Positions 11,430-22,766 of a stretch of DNA of 64,000 bases are shown in pieces. How positions within the stretch are numbered: the first letter of the stretch is position 1; each line of letters starts with the position of its first letter. The DNA is taken from positions 52,096 to 116,095 of the forward strand of contig JAIXMQ010000076.1 of NCBI GenBank assembly GCA_025716855.1, read 5' to 3'. Below the pieces are notes generated by a model, which saw nothing but the letters and a program-made list of their open reading frames with translations, had not been told where the DNA came from and did not search any database. A program made the translations under genes and the position numbers. Origin of the DNA: Pilaira anomala (taxonomy: Eukaryota; Mucoromycota; Mucoromycetes; Mucorales; Mucoraceae).

Positions 11430-13698
11430 ATGTCTACTGTTAAAGAAATGAAGACTGTTACTGCTTCTACGATGAATGCTGCTCACCCTCTTGATCAACT
11501 CTCTGGTGACGAAATTATTCAAGTTGCAACAATTACTCGTCAAGCTAAGGCTAGTATTGATTTTGTATTCAACACCATTACTCTCAAGGAACCTAAGAAA
11601 GATAGTATGCTTTCTTATCTTGGTTGGGATAAATCCAAGCCTCGTGTTACTAGCATTGAGCGTGAAGCACTTGTAATTGCTTTAGAAAAGAAGACAATGA
11701 AATGTTATGAAGGTCTCGTTTCTTTGACTAACAACTGTCTCAAGACATGGAAGTATATTCCTGATGTTCAACCTATTTTAACTATGGATGAAATGTTTGA
11801 AGTTGAAGAACTTGTGATTAAGGATGAAAATGTTCGTCGCGAATGTCTTGAGCTTGGTATTACTGATATGTCTCAAGTTTTCTCTGATCCTTGGGCCATT
11901 GCTCGTCATCTTTCTCATCCTGGTCGTGAGAAGCGTATGATGCAAGCACTCATGTATATGCGTACTTGTGAAGATGATAATCAATATGCTCATCCTTTAG
12001 ATTTTGTCCCAATTATAGGTAAGTGGATTTTTTTTAAGGTTAATCTCCATTAAAAAGAAAAAAACTCTAATTTTTATTTTTTTATTTCCCAGATATTGGT
12101 CGTATGGAAATTGTTTCTATTGAACGTATCAGACCTAGAGATTCCAAGTATACTCGTCCTACTATTCCTTTAGAAAATCATAACTTTTTGCCCGAATTTG
12201 TTGGTGAACAAAATTATCGTAAGGATGTGAAACCAATTGTGATTCAACAACCTCAAGGTGTTTCTTTTACTGTTAAGGGAACTGAAATTGATTGGCAAAA
12301 GTGGAATATGCGTATCTCTATGAATTATCGTGAGGGTCTTGTTATACATAATGTTAGTTATCAAGATGGTGCCGAGAAACGTCCTCTATTCTATCGTATC
12401 TCTCTTTCTGAAATGGTTGTTCCTTATGCTGACCCTTCTGCCCCTCATTATCGTAAGCACGCTTTTGATGTTGGAGAGTATGGTTTAGGTCTTTGTACCA
12501 ACAGTTTATCTTTGGGTTGTGATTGTCTTGGTTCTATTTATTATTTTGATGCTAATTTCAATGATCATGAGGGTAAGCCTTTCCATGTCCCTAGTGCTGT
12601 CTGTTTACACGAAGAAGATTATGGTATCTTGATGAAACACACTGATTATCGTAACGGTCGTGCTCATACCATTAGATCTAGAAGATTAGTGGTTTCTCAA
12701 ATTGTCACTGGTAAGTTTTATTTTGGTTTTGTGTGTGTGTGTGTGTGCGTGTGATTTTAATAGTTTTTATGACATTTTTTTTAGTTGCCAATTATGATTA
12801 TGGTCTTTATTACTATTTCTATCAAGATGGTACTTTTGAATATGAAGTTAAGGCTACTGGTGAACTTAACACTCACGTTTTGGCAGAAGATGAAACCACT
12901 GGTGGTTTCGGTACTATTGTTGCGCCTCAAATTAATGCACAATATCATCAACATTTCTTCACTATGCGTATTGATCCTATGATTGATGGACCCAACAATT
13001 CTATTCAACAAGTCGATACATACACTTTAGATTACCCTACTGGTCACCCAAAGAACATTACTGGTAATGGTTTTACCAGTAAATATACCATTCTTAAGGA
13101 TACCAAGGAAGGCCAAGCAAATGCAAATTATAATACTTCTAGATTCTGGAAAATTGTTAACCAAGATAGAATTCATCCTTATGCCAAAACTCCTGTTGGT
13201 TGGAAGATTTCTTCTGGTCACACCGCTCCTTTTTATGCTAGACCTGACTCCCTTGTTGGTAAGTTAATTTAAAACAGTATTGCTTCTGCAACCTTTTAAT
13301 TTTTTTTTTTTTTTTTTTTTTGCCATATAGCTGAACGTGCTGGTTTCGCGAAGAAAACATTGTGGGTTACTCCTTATGATGAAGACCAAATGTTTGCTGG
13401 TGGTTTCTATTGTAACCAGTCTGGTGGTGATGATACTGTAGAAGTTTGGGCAAATCGTAGTAACGAAAATATCGAACAAAAGGATATCGTTTTATGGTAT
13501 ACCTTCGGTATTACACATATACCCAGAGTTGAAGATTTCCCTATTATGCCCGTTGAATATTGTGGTTTTACCATGAAGCCTTGTAATTTCTTTATTGCTA
13601 ACCCAGCCTTGGATGTTCCCCCAAGTAACATTAAGGTTAATCGTTCTGTTCTCGCTAATGCTGATAAGAAGGATGATTGTTGTTCCAACAAACTTTAA
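11430..13698 (+). CDS. Copper-containing primary amine oxidase (topaquinone enzyme)
   Basis: Oxidises primary amines to aldehydes with release of ammonia and H2O2. Exons 11430-12018, 12093-12710, 12785-13258 and 13331-13698 give 682 residues, typical of the family. The topaquinone precursor is Tyr406 in T-V-A-N-Y-D-Y; intron 2 falls inside this motif (phase 1). The catalytic base is Asp322 in AFDVGEYG. The copper ligands are His457 and His459 (YHQHFF) and His623 (GITHIPRVEDFP). Two small N-terminal domains precede the large catalytic domain. All key residues are present, so it should be active. It ends in CCSNKL: NKL is an SKL-like C-terminus, compatible with peroxisomal import as in yeast methylamine oxidases, but NKL is a weak signal. 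Codons are rich in T-ending forms, suggesting good expression. The substrate (methylamine, benzylamine or tyramine type) cannot be read from the sequence. Confidence 0.95.
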
Positions 13699-14234
13699 AA
13701 TTACAAAGAAAAAAAAAGATCCTCCCCCCTTTTTTTTTGCATCACTGTTATATATATTTTGTTAGAATGATAAATATCATTCTTTTTACACGTAACTACA
13801 TCATTTTACATCTTATAAATAATAAAAACATTGTTAAATATATACTTGAAAATAAAAGTAAGACGTATTGTGATCTACATATATCTTTTGAGAATGGATG
13901 GGGTAACATTCTATTTAAATTTAAATTATTATAAATAATACATATAACGAGATATAGCCAACTCGTCTATTTCAAAATATATTCATATTCTATGTATACA
14001 CAATTGTAAATGACATATATTTCTCTGACCAAGATGTATATGGTTTGTATGTTTATAATAAGAATGAAACAAACCAATATGTAACTTAAATAATAAAATA
14101 TTTCCAAAGTACAAATCAATAGCAAAATTCATCTTTTCCCTCCTGTTTATTTCAAGTATCATATGTAACAGGAAAGACTTGATATTGTATGGTAGCATTG
14201 CTATTTTAAACATCTCACGAAATTCACGAAAGGT
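13699..14234. other. Amine oxidase 3' region and spacer
   Basis: AT-rich sequence with AATAAA-like signals (for example near 13817 and 13850). No gene is seen before the tRNA terminator. Confidence 0.5.
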
Positions 14235-14243
14235 AAAAAAAAA
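14235..14243 (-). terminator. RNA polymerase III terminator of tRNA-Lys
   Basis: On the minus strand a run of nine T begins seven bases after the tRNA 3' end, the standard Pol III stop. Confidence 0.85.
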
Positions 14244-14250
14244 TATGAAG

Positions 14251-14323
14251 CGCCCCATGAGGGGCTCGAACCCTCGACATTGGGATTAAAAGTCCCACGC
14301 TCTACCAACTGAGCTAACAGGGC
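14251..14323 (-). tRNA. tRNA-Lys (anticodon TTT)
   Basis: A 73-base intronless tRNA folds fully on the minus strand. The acceptor stem is GCCCTGT/ATGGGGC. The D arm is GCTC-AGTTGGTA-GAGC. The anticodon stem TGGGA/TCCCA encloses loop CTTTTAA, giving anticodon TTT. The variable loop is ATGTC, and the T arm is GAGGG-TTCGAGC-CCCTC. The discriminator base is G. A-box and B-box positions (TAGCTCAGTTGG and GGTTCGAGCC) are intact. It would read AAA lysine codons. Confidence 0.97.
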
Positions 14324-14692
14324 TTCAGATGCTGATTTTACTTTAGTAATATATTTAAATACTAATTTATAGCAGTAAGTCACGTGATTATCACGTGAAA
14401 AATACATAAATAACAAATTCTATTGGTTATTTCTCTTGGAGTTTTAAAGTGCTTTACTTTTACACAGACCTAAACTTGAATACAAGTCTGTCAGTTTGAA
14501 AAACAAAAGCACTGGGTTTGTATTGCATAAGATCAGAGAGTTATTGGGTTTCGCTATACCAAGAAGTCAAAAAATAAATCGTGATTGTGAAAAAATAAGA
14601 TCGATTATGGCATACCATAATGATATATCCCGCTGCTGAATACATTAGTTGTGGTAAAAAAACAAAATAAAATATAATAAGGCAAAAGTAAA
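14324..14692. other. Spacer between tRNA and dispersed repeat
   Basis: AT-rich sequence with a TCACGTGATTATCACGTGA palindromic stretch near 14381-14399 that holds two CACGTG E-box cores. It could be a regulatory element upstream of the tRNA or chance. No gene is seen. Confidence 0.4.
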
Positions 14693-14930
14693 AAAGTGAG
14701 CACCAGTTCTTGCTGACGAGTAGAACGACTTGATAAAACAAAGTAAAATAGGGAAAAGAGTAGTTTTTAAATAGAAATACAATGAATAGGTGATTTAGTA
14801 TTCAAGGGAATTTAGATGCAAGTAAAAGTAAAGAAATGATCAATAAAAGATCAAATTAAAATTGAATTTTTGTAATGAAAAAATGTATGGAGTATTTATA
14901 CTAATATTTATATTTTTCTTTTTAATGTTG
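14693..14930 (+). repeat. Dispersed repeat, copy 1
   Basis: It aligns with 21799-22005 over most of its length. Shared blocks include AAAGTGAGCACTAGTTC (one difference), TAGAACGACTT/TAGAGCGACTT with TATAAAA, an AAGGGAATTTAGATGCAA block, and a final GAGTATTTATACTA block. There are gaps between blocks. It has no coding frame and no clear terminal inverted repeats. Confidence 0.65.
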
Positions 14931-15095
14931 GTTCTTTTACAATCTACTACATAGATTTGATATATAGGTAAATTTAGTATGATGTATGTTGATTTAAAAT
15001 AAAGGCGGTGTGAGATTTAGTTATTAGATGAGCGATATAACGGCAATAGTATGCTTTGGACTCAATTATTGTCGATAATGTGTTGCAAAGGATGC

Positions 15096-15708
15096 TTAAT
15101 TAATACGGGCATGCTGTAAGATAAGCTTATCTACGAGAGGAGAGGGAGATCTGCCTTTTTCTTTATTCTGAATCTTCGTAACAAGCTTATCGAGTTCATT
15201 TTTCAATGAGATAAAAAATGTGGTGATATTGGATACAATCATGATGTCAGATACATCACTTGGGAGGTGAGAAAAGTTAACCACAGAACTTAAGTAAAAC
15301 CCTTCACCATTAAGAGTCATTCTAAACATTTGGCAACTAAATCCTATAAACCATATGGATGAGTTGATTATCCGTATTATTCCTTTATATATAATATATT
15401 CATTAAATAACTTCAATTAATACTCCAAATACAACAGGATCATCGACATTTAATATTATTAATTTTAATAATCATTGATTCCATTTCAAGCTGAATTTTG
15501 ATGAAATCAGAGTTGTTTAGTGTGTAAACTGAATTTTGATTTCTTTTTGACTCCAATGACGCAATGGCACATAATTCAAGTCCTTGGCCTTTTTTGTGTA
15601 CTCATTGGATATTTTAACATCAAGTTTGTAACATAGATTGGTAGCTAAACGTTTCAATGTTTTATGCAATAGCCGGATCATAATTCTGTAGATATATGTT
15701 AAGAGCCT

Positions 15709-15760
<52 letters not shown>

Positions 15761-17055
15761 AAGGGAGAAAATACACATTTCATTTTATCGTAGGAGTTTA
15801 GTCAATCCGGCTGTTCTTCTCAATAGTTACATTAAGGTTACCACGATACTTAAGGCATCTTCTAGTTGAAAAGTAAGGACAAAGGTGGTAAGTACCTGAT
15901 AATAACTGCTGCTTTCGGAATGATAGACAGGACTTGTCGAGAGTTACCATAAAAAACAATAGGTTTGCTTCAGATTATGTGGCCTCAATTTTCATGTTTT
16001 TATGGCTTCTCTCAAGTGAGTGTCATTATTAGTAGGATAACGAGAAGCATTCATACGATTACACCATATAACAACTTCTTCCGGTACAAGTTCTACCTTG
16101 AAGGGCATAACATAGTTTTTTAAAAATAGTATGGTATTGCTTGTAGTTTTAGATGAAAGAGTTTGAAATATTTTGGTTTGAGAAGGGAGAGATGAAAGAA
16201 AGAGACAAAACCTTACCTTCTGAGACATTTACAAGGCGTTTAGAAGTGGCAACAGAGCCATTTCGGTATTCTTTGATGATATTCGATATATCAAATTCTT
16301 TGAACATGATATGTTGATCACTCCCGGTCCCAACGTTCCAGTCTCTTGCCCATCACCAACGAAGCAGTTGTAGTAATTTATTGCTTTTGGATGACTACAG
16401 TACCTGCTTTATTTAAGGTAGCAAAAAAACCAGACCTTTGCGGCCTTAAATTATGTTATCTGACTTGGGAAATTCAAATATGGCGAAAAGTTTCAAAAAA
16501 TTGCGACCTTAAATCGGAAACGGCTTTAAGTAGGACGACCCTAAACAGAGTGTGTATCAATGCTATCATCGTCAAAGAGAACTAAGATTCTATTTTTATC
16601 ATCATCATTATTAAGGGAAGGCAAGATTCTATTTTCATCGTTATTCTTTAGGGAATCCAAGCTTCTACTATCTTTAGCGTTGTTATAATCAGTGTCCTTT
16701 CTTGATTCTGCGGACTTTTCTTCCCTTTCTGACGTGGACATTATTGTTGTTGATTTGCTCTTTGCAACTATTTATGTTATTGACAATATAGTTACCAATC
16801 AATGATACGGAAGGAGGTGTTTCATAATGTTAAGCTTTTGCCAGCTCTTTATTACCCTTTTCTTGTCCTAAAAAAGCAGCCAGACACATTTATCAATAAC
16901 CAAACCTGTACCTTTAATTGTTTGATATATTCGAGGAGTGTATTGGGTACCATATTCTTCTGAATGATCTCATTAAGATGGTGTTTGTAATCATATGGTT
17001 TAGCGTGCTTATGTTCTTTTGGATTTTTGATACGGTGTTTTGGTGAATTCGAAAA
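15096..17055 (-). pseudogene. Multiply broken lineage-specific gene
   Basis: Several blocks with convincing protein composition lie in order on the minus strand but in different frames. They are 17055-16911 (KHRIKNPKEHKHAKPYDY, then NEIIQKNMVPNTLLEYIKQL, followed by a GT donor); 16741-16544 (Asn/Asp/Lys/Ser-rich); about 16330-16225 (WNVGTGSDQHIMFKEFDI, ending at a GTAAGG donor); about 16140-15995 (VPEEVVIWCNRMNASRYP); and 15416-15096 (QMFRMTLNGEGFYLSS, then ELDKLVTKI). Stops and frameshifts separate them. The pattern resembles the expanded, poorly characterised multi-copy gene families of Mucorales, but I cannot name a domain. A 46-base poly(T) tract (15711-15756) interrupts it. Non-functional. 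Confidence 0.45.
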
Positions 17056-17066
17056 GACTTAAATTC

Positions 17067-17525
17067 CTACTGTTTAGCTTCAGTCTTTTTTAAAAAAATC
17101 TCAACCAGAATCCCTCTGCTTAATTGAAGAAGAGGGTAACTTTGTACGAGACATGCTTTTTCTGAGTAAGTAATTATACCAGTTATAGTACTTCCCAAAA
17201 AAAAACCAGATACTGAAATGTACTTTTGAAAAGAAAGAGAAAAATACGCGCACCATATTGGGCAGCATACTTTTTTTTTATAGACACCACTTTTTCGCAT
17301 CCAATACGCACGATTTTTCGGCTGGTCTATTGATGAGAGAGCCCTTGTTTTTATCTGAATGCAGTCTATAGAAAATAGTACTTTCTGTTGATATTCATTA
17401 AACAATGAATCACTTCTTTGTGATGAAAGTATTGTTTTTCTTACCACTGACAGCGTATTATTATTAAGAAGGTTTTTAAAATATTTATTTCTTGATACAA
17501 TCTCTTGTCTGGATAGCGGATGCAA
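17067..17525 (-). other. 152-codon open frame, unknown
   Basis: An uninterrupted minus-strand frame from ATG at 17525 to TAA at 17067. Composition is passable (SIDCIQIKTRALSSIDQP), but no domain or homologous motif is recognised. It lies just upstream of the broken gene at 15-17 kb and could be part of the same decayed locus or a chance frame. Confidence 0.25.
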
Positions 17526-20216
17526 TCAAACAAGAAATTAAGATAATAGTGGTAAAAGTAGTTAATGTTTTATTTTGAAAAGAAAGAAAAGAAAGAGAGA
17601 GATAAAAAATAATAAAATTTAAATAAAGCTGTTTATGTGGCGTGAGAAGAAAAAATTAGAAGTCAATAAGAATCATGTGATACAGTTCATTTTCAAGGGT
17701 TTATCTCTGTTACATAATGCTAGCTGCAAATAAAAGTGTTACAGGAAATCAAGCCTTTCTAAATCTTGTAGACGTCTGATTATCCAACATATGAGTGGTT
17801 AATACGAAGAGCAGCCTACCCAACGCTAGATCCAATGAAAATCAGCCTTGAACCAGTTATTAACTCGTAATTGCAAAATAAAAATAGTTAACTTACTGTA
17901 TTCAAAAGAGATTAATTCAAAAGTAACACAAAAATAATGAAAATCATATTATGTTATTAGGTTTTAATAATAAAATCAATACACAACTCATTTACAATTT
18001 AAGGCTTGTAGAAGGACCAAAACCGTAAAATTAAAGGTTTACAATTTAGCTGAGGAGCATCCCTCTTCGAACATTGTATTCAATTGTAAGCCAAGATTTA
18101 ATAAAATTGATCATTATTTTGGCTTGATCGCATATGTTATTGCTGGTTAGCTATATTACTATTTTTTTTTCTCTTTTTTCAAAGATTGTGTGATTATTAT
18201 AAAAACAAAAAAGTAATGAATGTTTTTATACATTTTATAAATTTTACTATCTTCTTTTAAATATTATATGTAAACTCTACCTGCAATTACTTTACCCTCA
18301 CATTCCCTTCTTTTATAACCCAAAGGCACGTATCAAGGTAGTCGGTAAATGTTGCTGGAATAGTTCTACATGATAACAATAGAAATTGTGCCAAAAGTTG
18401 TTAACTAATTCTACTGTTGTATTAATTTTTAAAAAGCGATATTATTACATTGATGCAATAACGACAGTATTAAACGACACGCGAATGAATATTTATATTG
18501 CAATCTCCAGTTCGTAGAAGAAAACAGCTTTTTGGTCAATTAATTATTCCCAAAAACAAGATAAATTTGAAATATATCACTGTATTAGTACCAAACACTA
18601 GAATTCATAATAAAGTTTATTAAAAATTAAAGTAAACTAGTATTCAAAGTTAGAAAACATAAAATGTATAAATCTTTGAGTAAAATAATTAATGAAAAAA
18701 AAAAGAGGCCTATACAGATAAATTTTGTAGAAGAGACAAATAAATTACGAGTGAAAGATATAGCCAAGTCATATAATCCTAACAACTATTATTCTCTGGC
18801 TTTTTACTTGAATTTTTTTAGTTCTTTGATAACTGTTAAAATGATAATAAATTAGAGCTTGGTTCGTCTCGTTTCATCTGGATATTTGCACTACTAGACA
18901 TATTTAAAAAGATACCGAATACTAACGCATAATACTTACAGGCCTGGATAAGTTGAGAAGGCGAATACTCATCGTTTAATTTAAGGATGGTTGATACAAT
19001 TCAAAGCTTAATTAACATGTGCATATGACAATGACGACCCCAGTTGTTGTCCGTTATTAAATACTAAGAATAAAACCAAGTGTATATAGAGATATTTGAG
19101 TTGTTGCATGGGCACGCTTTTAAAATAACATGTGCTAGAATCTGCAATGTAGAAAATATTATCTATTTTGTTCCACACAAAAAGTAACGTCATGATGGTA
19201 TCGTTTGCCACACTCCTTTCAATTTCGGGATCTGACGTGCTTACCCCTTCTCTTTCTCTCTCTCGTGACAAATTGTCTTGTGAGCAAATTCAATGATTTG
19301 GAAACTAAGATAATGCATTTATAAAATCTAAAATAAGAATTTTCAACCCTTTACAATGTTTGTTTTTTTTCTTTGAGTACGATATTTTAAAGTAACAAAG
19401 TAGATAAGCTTTTACGGTATGCTCAAGAGGACATGACATAAAAAAAAAATATCGTATATGTAAGCATATACATGTGAATAACTACTAGTCTTCTTTTTTA
19501 AAATATATAATAGTTGGCAGAAGTGATGATGATTTAAACTCTTGGATTTATTTGTAAGTTTAACAAAAGTCTGTTTATCATTGAGATAAGTTTTATGAAA
19601 CATAATATGAAGCATTCGTTTTTATTTATGATATAGCAGCCTTTCTGTATATGCAGAAATTACTGATAAATTTTACATTAACCGATCGAATTGAGCACAC
19701 ATATACATATAGTAATTTATTTTATATGGTGCAATTGAGTGAAAATCAAATGCATATTCCCCATTTATCACAAAAAAAAAAGAAAACGTAAAGATCTCTA
19801 AATCAGAAAAAACCATAAAAAGGTCTAGTCCAAAAGTGAGGCGTTTTTTGGTCACACTGAGAACCTCTTTTTTAATAAAAGGCTATATTTACATAAATAA
19901 CCGGACCCGGCTGACCTACAGAACAAAAAAAAAAAAAAAACGTTTTGTATGTGATAGTAGCAACAAAAAAGGGATGTACTGAAGACCACAAGGTTTATTT
20001 TATATGCTTTAATTTGAGTGAGAATAATAAAAAAAAACGCATTACGTCCTGACTCATTTTTTCTTAAATAAAACTGAAAAAGGTATACACGACATCACTC
20101 CGGCATTTCTACTGAGTTTTAACATAAATGCATAAAAACAGTGCCTTTTTTCTCTCCTTTATTTTATCTTTTTTATCTTTTTTTTTTTACATATATTTTT
20201 ATTTTTTATATTCAAC
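17526..20216. other. 2.7-kb AT-rich spacer
   Basis: No supported gene, RNA or transposon end. Small open frames (18664-18855, 19008-19271, 19412-19615) follow A/T composition only. The right end is the T-rich leader of the NTF2-like gene. Confidence 0.5.
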
Positions 20217-20618
20217 ATGTCTGACAATGGAAGCGATGCACAAATCTCACCTTCAGCACTTATAAAGAGTGAGTGTTGTTTCTTAAAGAGAAAATAAAAT
20301 AAATAGAAACTAAAAAAAAGTTTGTACGTATAGCTATCGTTGAGGATTTGTTTTCGTACAATACGATTAAACGAAGAAGAATACTAGATTATTATTTCTT
20401 TGAAAATGCAGTATTAACATCGCCTATTATGAGTACAGAGGGAGTCATGAATATTCAATAGTAAGTCATGCTTATGTAATTGATTAAAGTGAATTCTAAT
20501 TCTTTACAAAAAGCGTTTATACAGTTTGGCAAGCTATGAATCGAACTAAACCCGAAATTGATAACATCGTGTTTGATGGGTAATAATAAAAGTTTTTTTT
20601 TTTCATATGATTTTAATA

Positions 20619-20658
<40 letters not shown>

Positions 20659-21206
20659 CATACGGCAGTAGTTCATTTGACACAAAATATTTCACCTTCT
20701 GTACTTCCATCTTTTATTCAAATTCAAGTACCAGCTATTACTACACTTCATTTTAAAGAAACAGATCCAGATAGTGGATTGTTAAAGATATACAGACAAG
20801 ATGATAGTTGGACATTAGAAGGTAAAGATGAGTTTTAATAATTTTTTCATATGATTTTACTTAAAATAAAACAATAGGATTACTTCAATCTGTACCACTC
20901 ATCTCATTTTGGTATGACCATGTTCTTCGTTTAATTATGGGTAAAATTGTTACAACTACAGGAGATTTATTAGACGCAGCATTACAACAAGCAGAAAAGA
21001 TGAGCCAACGAGGTCAAGATATTCAAATGATTGGAAGAAACTTGGCGATTGAAAATATGGAGAAACTAGATGAATATAAATCCGATTTGCATGAAAATTA
21101 TTTAAAAGGAATAAGAAATTGGAGAGAGTCCTGTAGTTTAGAAGATAATCATCCAATGATAAAAGAAAGTGGTGGGTTATATACTATGGTAGAAGATGTA
21201 GATTAA
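20217..21206 (+). CDS. NTF2-like (SnoaL/SigF-type) domain protein
   Basis: Five exons join in phase: 20217-20268, 20334-20460, 20514-20579, 20658-20821, 20878-21206, giving 245 residues. Exon 3 must use the acceptor TTACAAAAAG at 20513, because the nearer ATACAG breaks the frame. The fold pattern is an N-terminal helix pair (IVEDLFSYNTIKRRRI), the conserved ENAVLTSPIMSTEG segment, then beta-strands ending in the D-x-W-x-x-E-G motif (DDSWTLEGLLQSVPLISFW). This is the layout of the fungal NTF2-like family related to the sigma-F factor. A helical C-terminus follows (LLDAALQQAEKMSQRG). No enzymatic residues can be assigned, and family members are mostly uncharacterised. A monooxygenase fragment begins 77 bases downstream. 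Confidence 0.75.
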
Positions 21207-21282
21207 GAAAATTTTTTTATATAATAAACCCTTTTTATTGATTTAAAAATCATATACCATCAGTTACTATATAATATAGCAG

Positions 21283-21430
21283 CAGCAGCATCAGTATCAG
21301 CAGCAATGTTAATATCTATTACTGGTATAAACCAACTTCTTTTGAAATTGATACACGTGTTTCGATATACATATCTGGTCGAATCATAATGACTTCATTT
21401 TGTTTACTTGCTTTGTAACATTATCCATAC
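21283..21430 (-). pseudogene. Decayed fragment A of the neighbouring FAD monooxygenase gene
   Basis: Aligns in the same orientation with 26790-26972, the 3' end of the FAD monooxygenase. The best block is 21340-21428: ATTGATACACGTGTTTCGAT matches ATTGAAGCACGTGTTCCAAT, and the next stretch shares ATGACTTCATTTTGTTTAC exactly. About ten bases are missing before GCTTTGTAACATT. The coding frame is broken. It is a remnant of a duplicated copy, too short to be functional. Confidence 0.75.
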
Positions 21431-21542
21431 TTTTCAGTCTTAAAATAAAAACCAAAAGGCTGTGGGTAAAATATGATTTATTTTTTGAAAGGTAAGTTTG
21501 ATCTATCTATCAGAAACGTTGTTGTATGCAAAAGGGAGTACT

Positions 21543-21740
21543 TTAAGTGTCTGCAACAGCTTGAGAACAACCAGGTGTGTCAAACCAGACCAGTATCGCA
21601 TTGAAGTTTTCATTCAAGCCCGCTCTGTTATTATCTTTCAATTCTACAATTTCAAAATCAAAAAGCTTTATCACCATAACTCAAAAATACTATTGCTCCA
21701 TATTCACAGTAGCCACTCCCAATAGGATCATATATTTCCT
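21543..21740 (-). pseudogene. OTU-like cysteine protease relic, 3' part
   Basis: Two minus-strand blocks match the OTU protease pattern. At 21738-21664, DPIGSGYCEYGAIVFLSYGD corresponds to the active-site motif D-G-N-C-x-[FY]-x-A-[IL]-A...YGD. At 21620-21543, ILVWFDTPGCSQAVADT corresponds to the later conserved region. A frameshift separates them. The usual catalytic Asp and Asn of DGNC read Ser and Tyr here, so the enzyme is dead even apart from the breaks. OTU proteins are often carried by MULE-type transposons and expanded families in these fungi. Confidence 0.5.
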
Positions 21741-21798
21741 TAAGGTTAATAAACGTACTAATCAAAAGATGTTGTGTTAAAGAATAAAAATAAGATAT

Positions 21799-22005
21799 TA
21801 AAGTGAGCACTAGTTCCTGTTTGACAGGTAGAGCGACTTTATAAAATAAAGTTTTAAAGGAAATTCAGATACAAACTAAAAGTGAGGAAACGTTTCAAGT
21901 AAGAGATAGCATGGTTTTAAAAGGAAGCAAGAGCGAATTATAGCGAAAGTGGATTACATTTTTATTTTAAGAAATATTGAGAGTATTTATATTACTATTA
22001 TTAAA
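21799..22005 (+). repeat. Dispersed repeat, copy 2
   Basis: Counterpart of 14693-14930, same orientation. It ends a few bases before the left end of the DNA transposon at 22012, so the transposon landed at or just beyond its border. Confidence 0.65.
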
Positions 22006-22011
22006 TGTATA

Positions 22012-22038
22012 CACCTGGGGATTTTCGAGTGACCTAAA
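22012..22038 (+). repeat. Left terminal inverted repeat of the transposon
   Basis: Perfect reverse complement of 25094-25120. The match stops exactly at 27 bases, and the flanking ATA is repeated beyond the right end. Confidence 0.9.
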
Positions 22039-22766
22039 CCCGAAATTAATGACCCAAAGCCTATATTAACCTCAAAATTACCTAAACAGGACTACAGATG
22101 CCACTAAGTTCATCGGGCTATTAAAATAAATAATATAAAAAAACCAGAGAATACCAAAAAAAAATTATTTAACAAACATTCTAATAGTAATGTATTTAAT
22201 ATTATTTTATTTCTGAAAAATTGAGAGCTTTTACGATATTACATGTATCGCTTACATTTTTAAAAAAATTCTATGTATTTTTAAAAAAATAAATAGAGAA
22301 AATATCTCATAATGCATGATTCTGACACCGCTACTATGAAAATAATATATGTACATTGAAAGTCAATAATATGATTTTAACAAAATAATCAATAAATAAA
22401 AATTGTATCTTCTGTGATTCATATATTTTTACATGTACTAGTAGATAGAAAAACAAGTTATTTTATGATACCGAACTTATCTTTTTATGAGTTATATATA
22501 GTTGTCTACGATTTTAAAACACTTCTGCCTATATAATTATATTTGTATAGAAAATAAATCAACAAAAAACTTTAATTGGCTTAAAAGCTTTTTTTATTAA
22601 AGGCTGGATTTCAAAGAGAGAAATAGCTTACAGCCGGAGTAGAGATAATATATGAAAATTTTTCAGCGGTGTGAGAATAAGAAAAAAAAAATAGCAAAGG
22701 TACAAAAAAATAAAGGACAAAAAAAAAGGGAAAAGGGGACTGTAATTTTACTTGAAGAATATTAAG
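22039..22766. other. Left non-coding part of the transposon
   Basis: AT-rich sequence between the left terminal repeat and the transposase stop. Near the terminal repeat, GACC/ACC motifs (GACCCAAAG, AACCTC, TTACCTAAAC) resemble degenerate subterminal repeats. No gene. Confidence 0.45.

Noticed and set aside
14376..14400. Repeated CACGTG cores as a regulated promoter
   Set aside because: There is no protein gene nearby to control; it is upstream of a tRNA whose promoter is internal.
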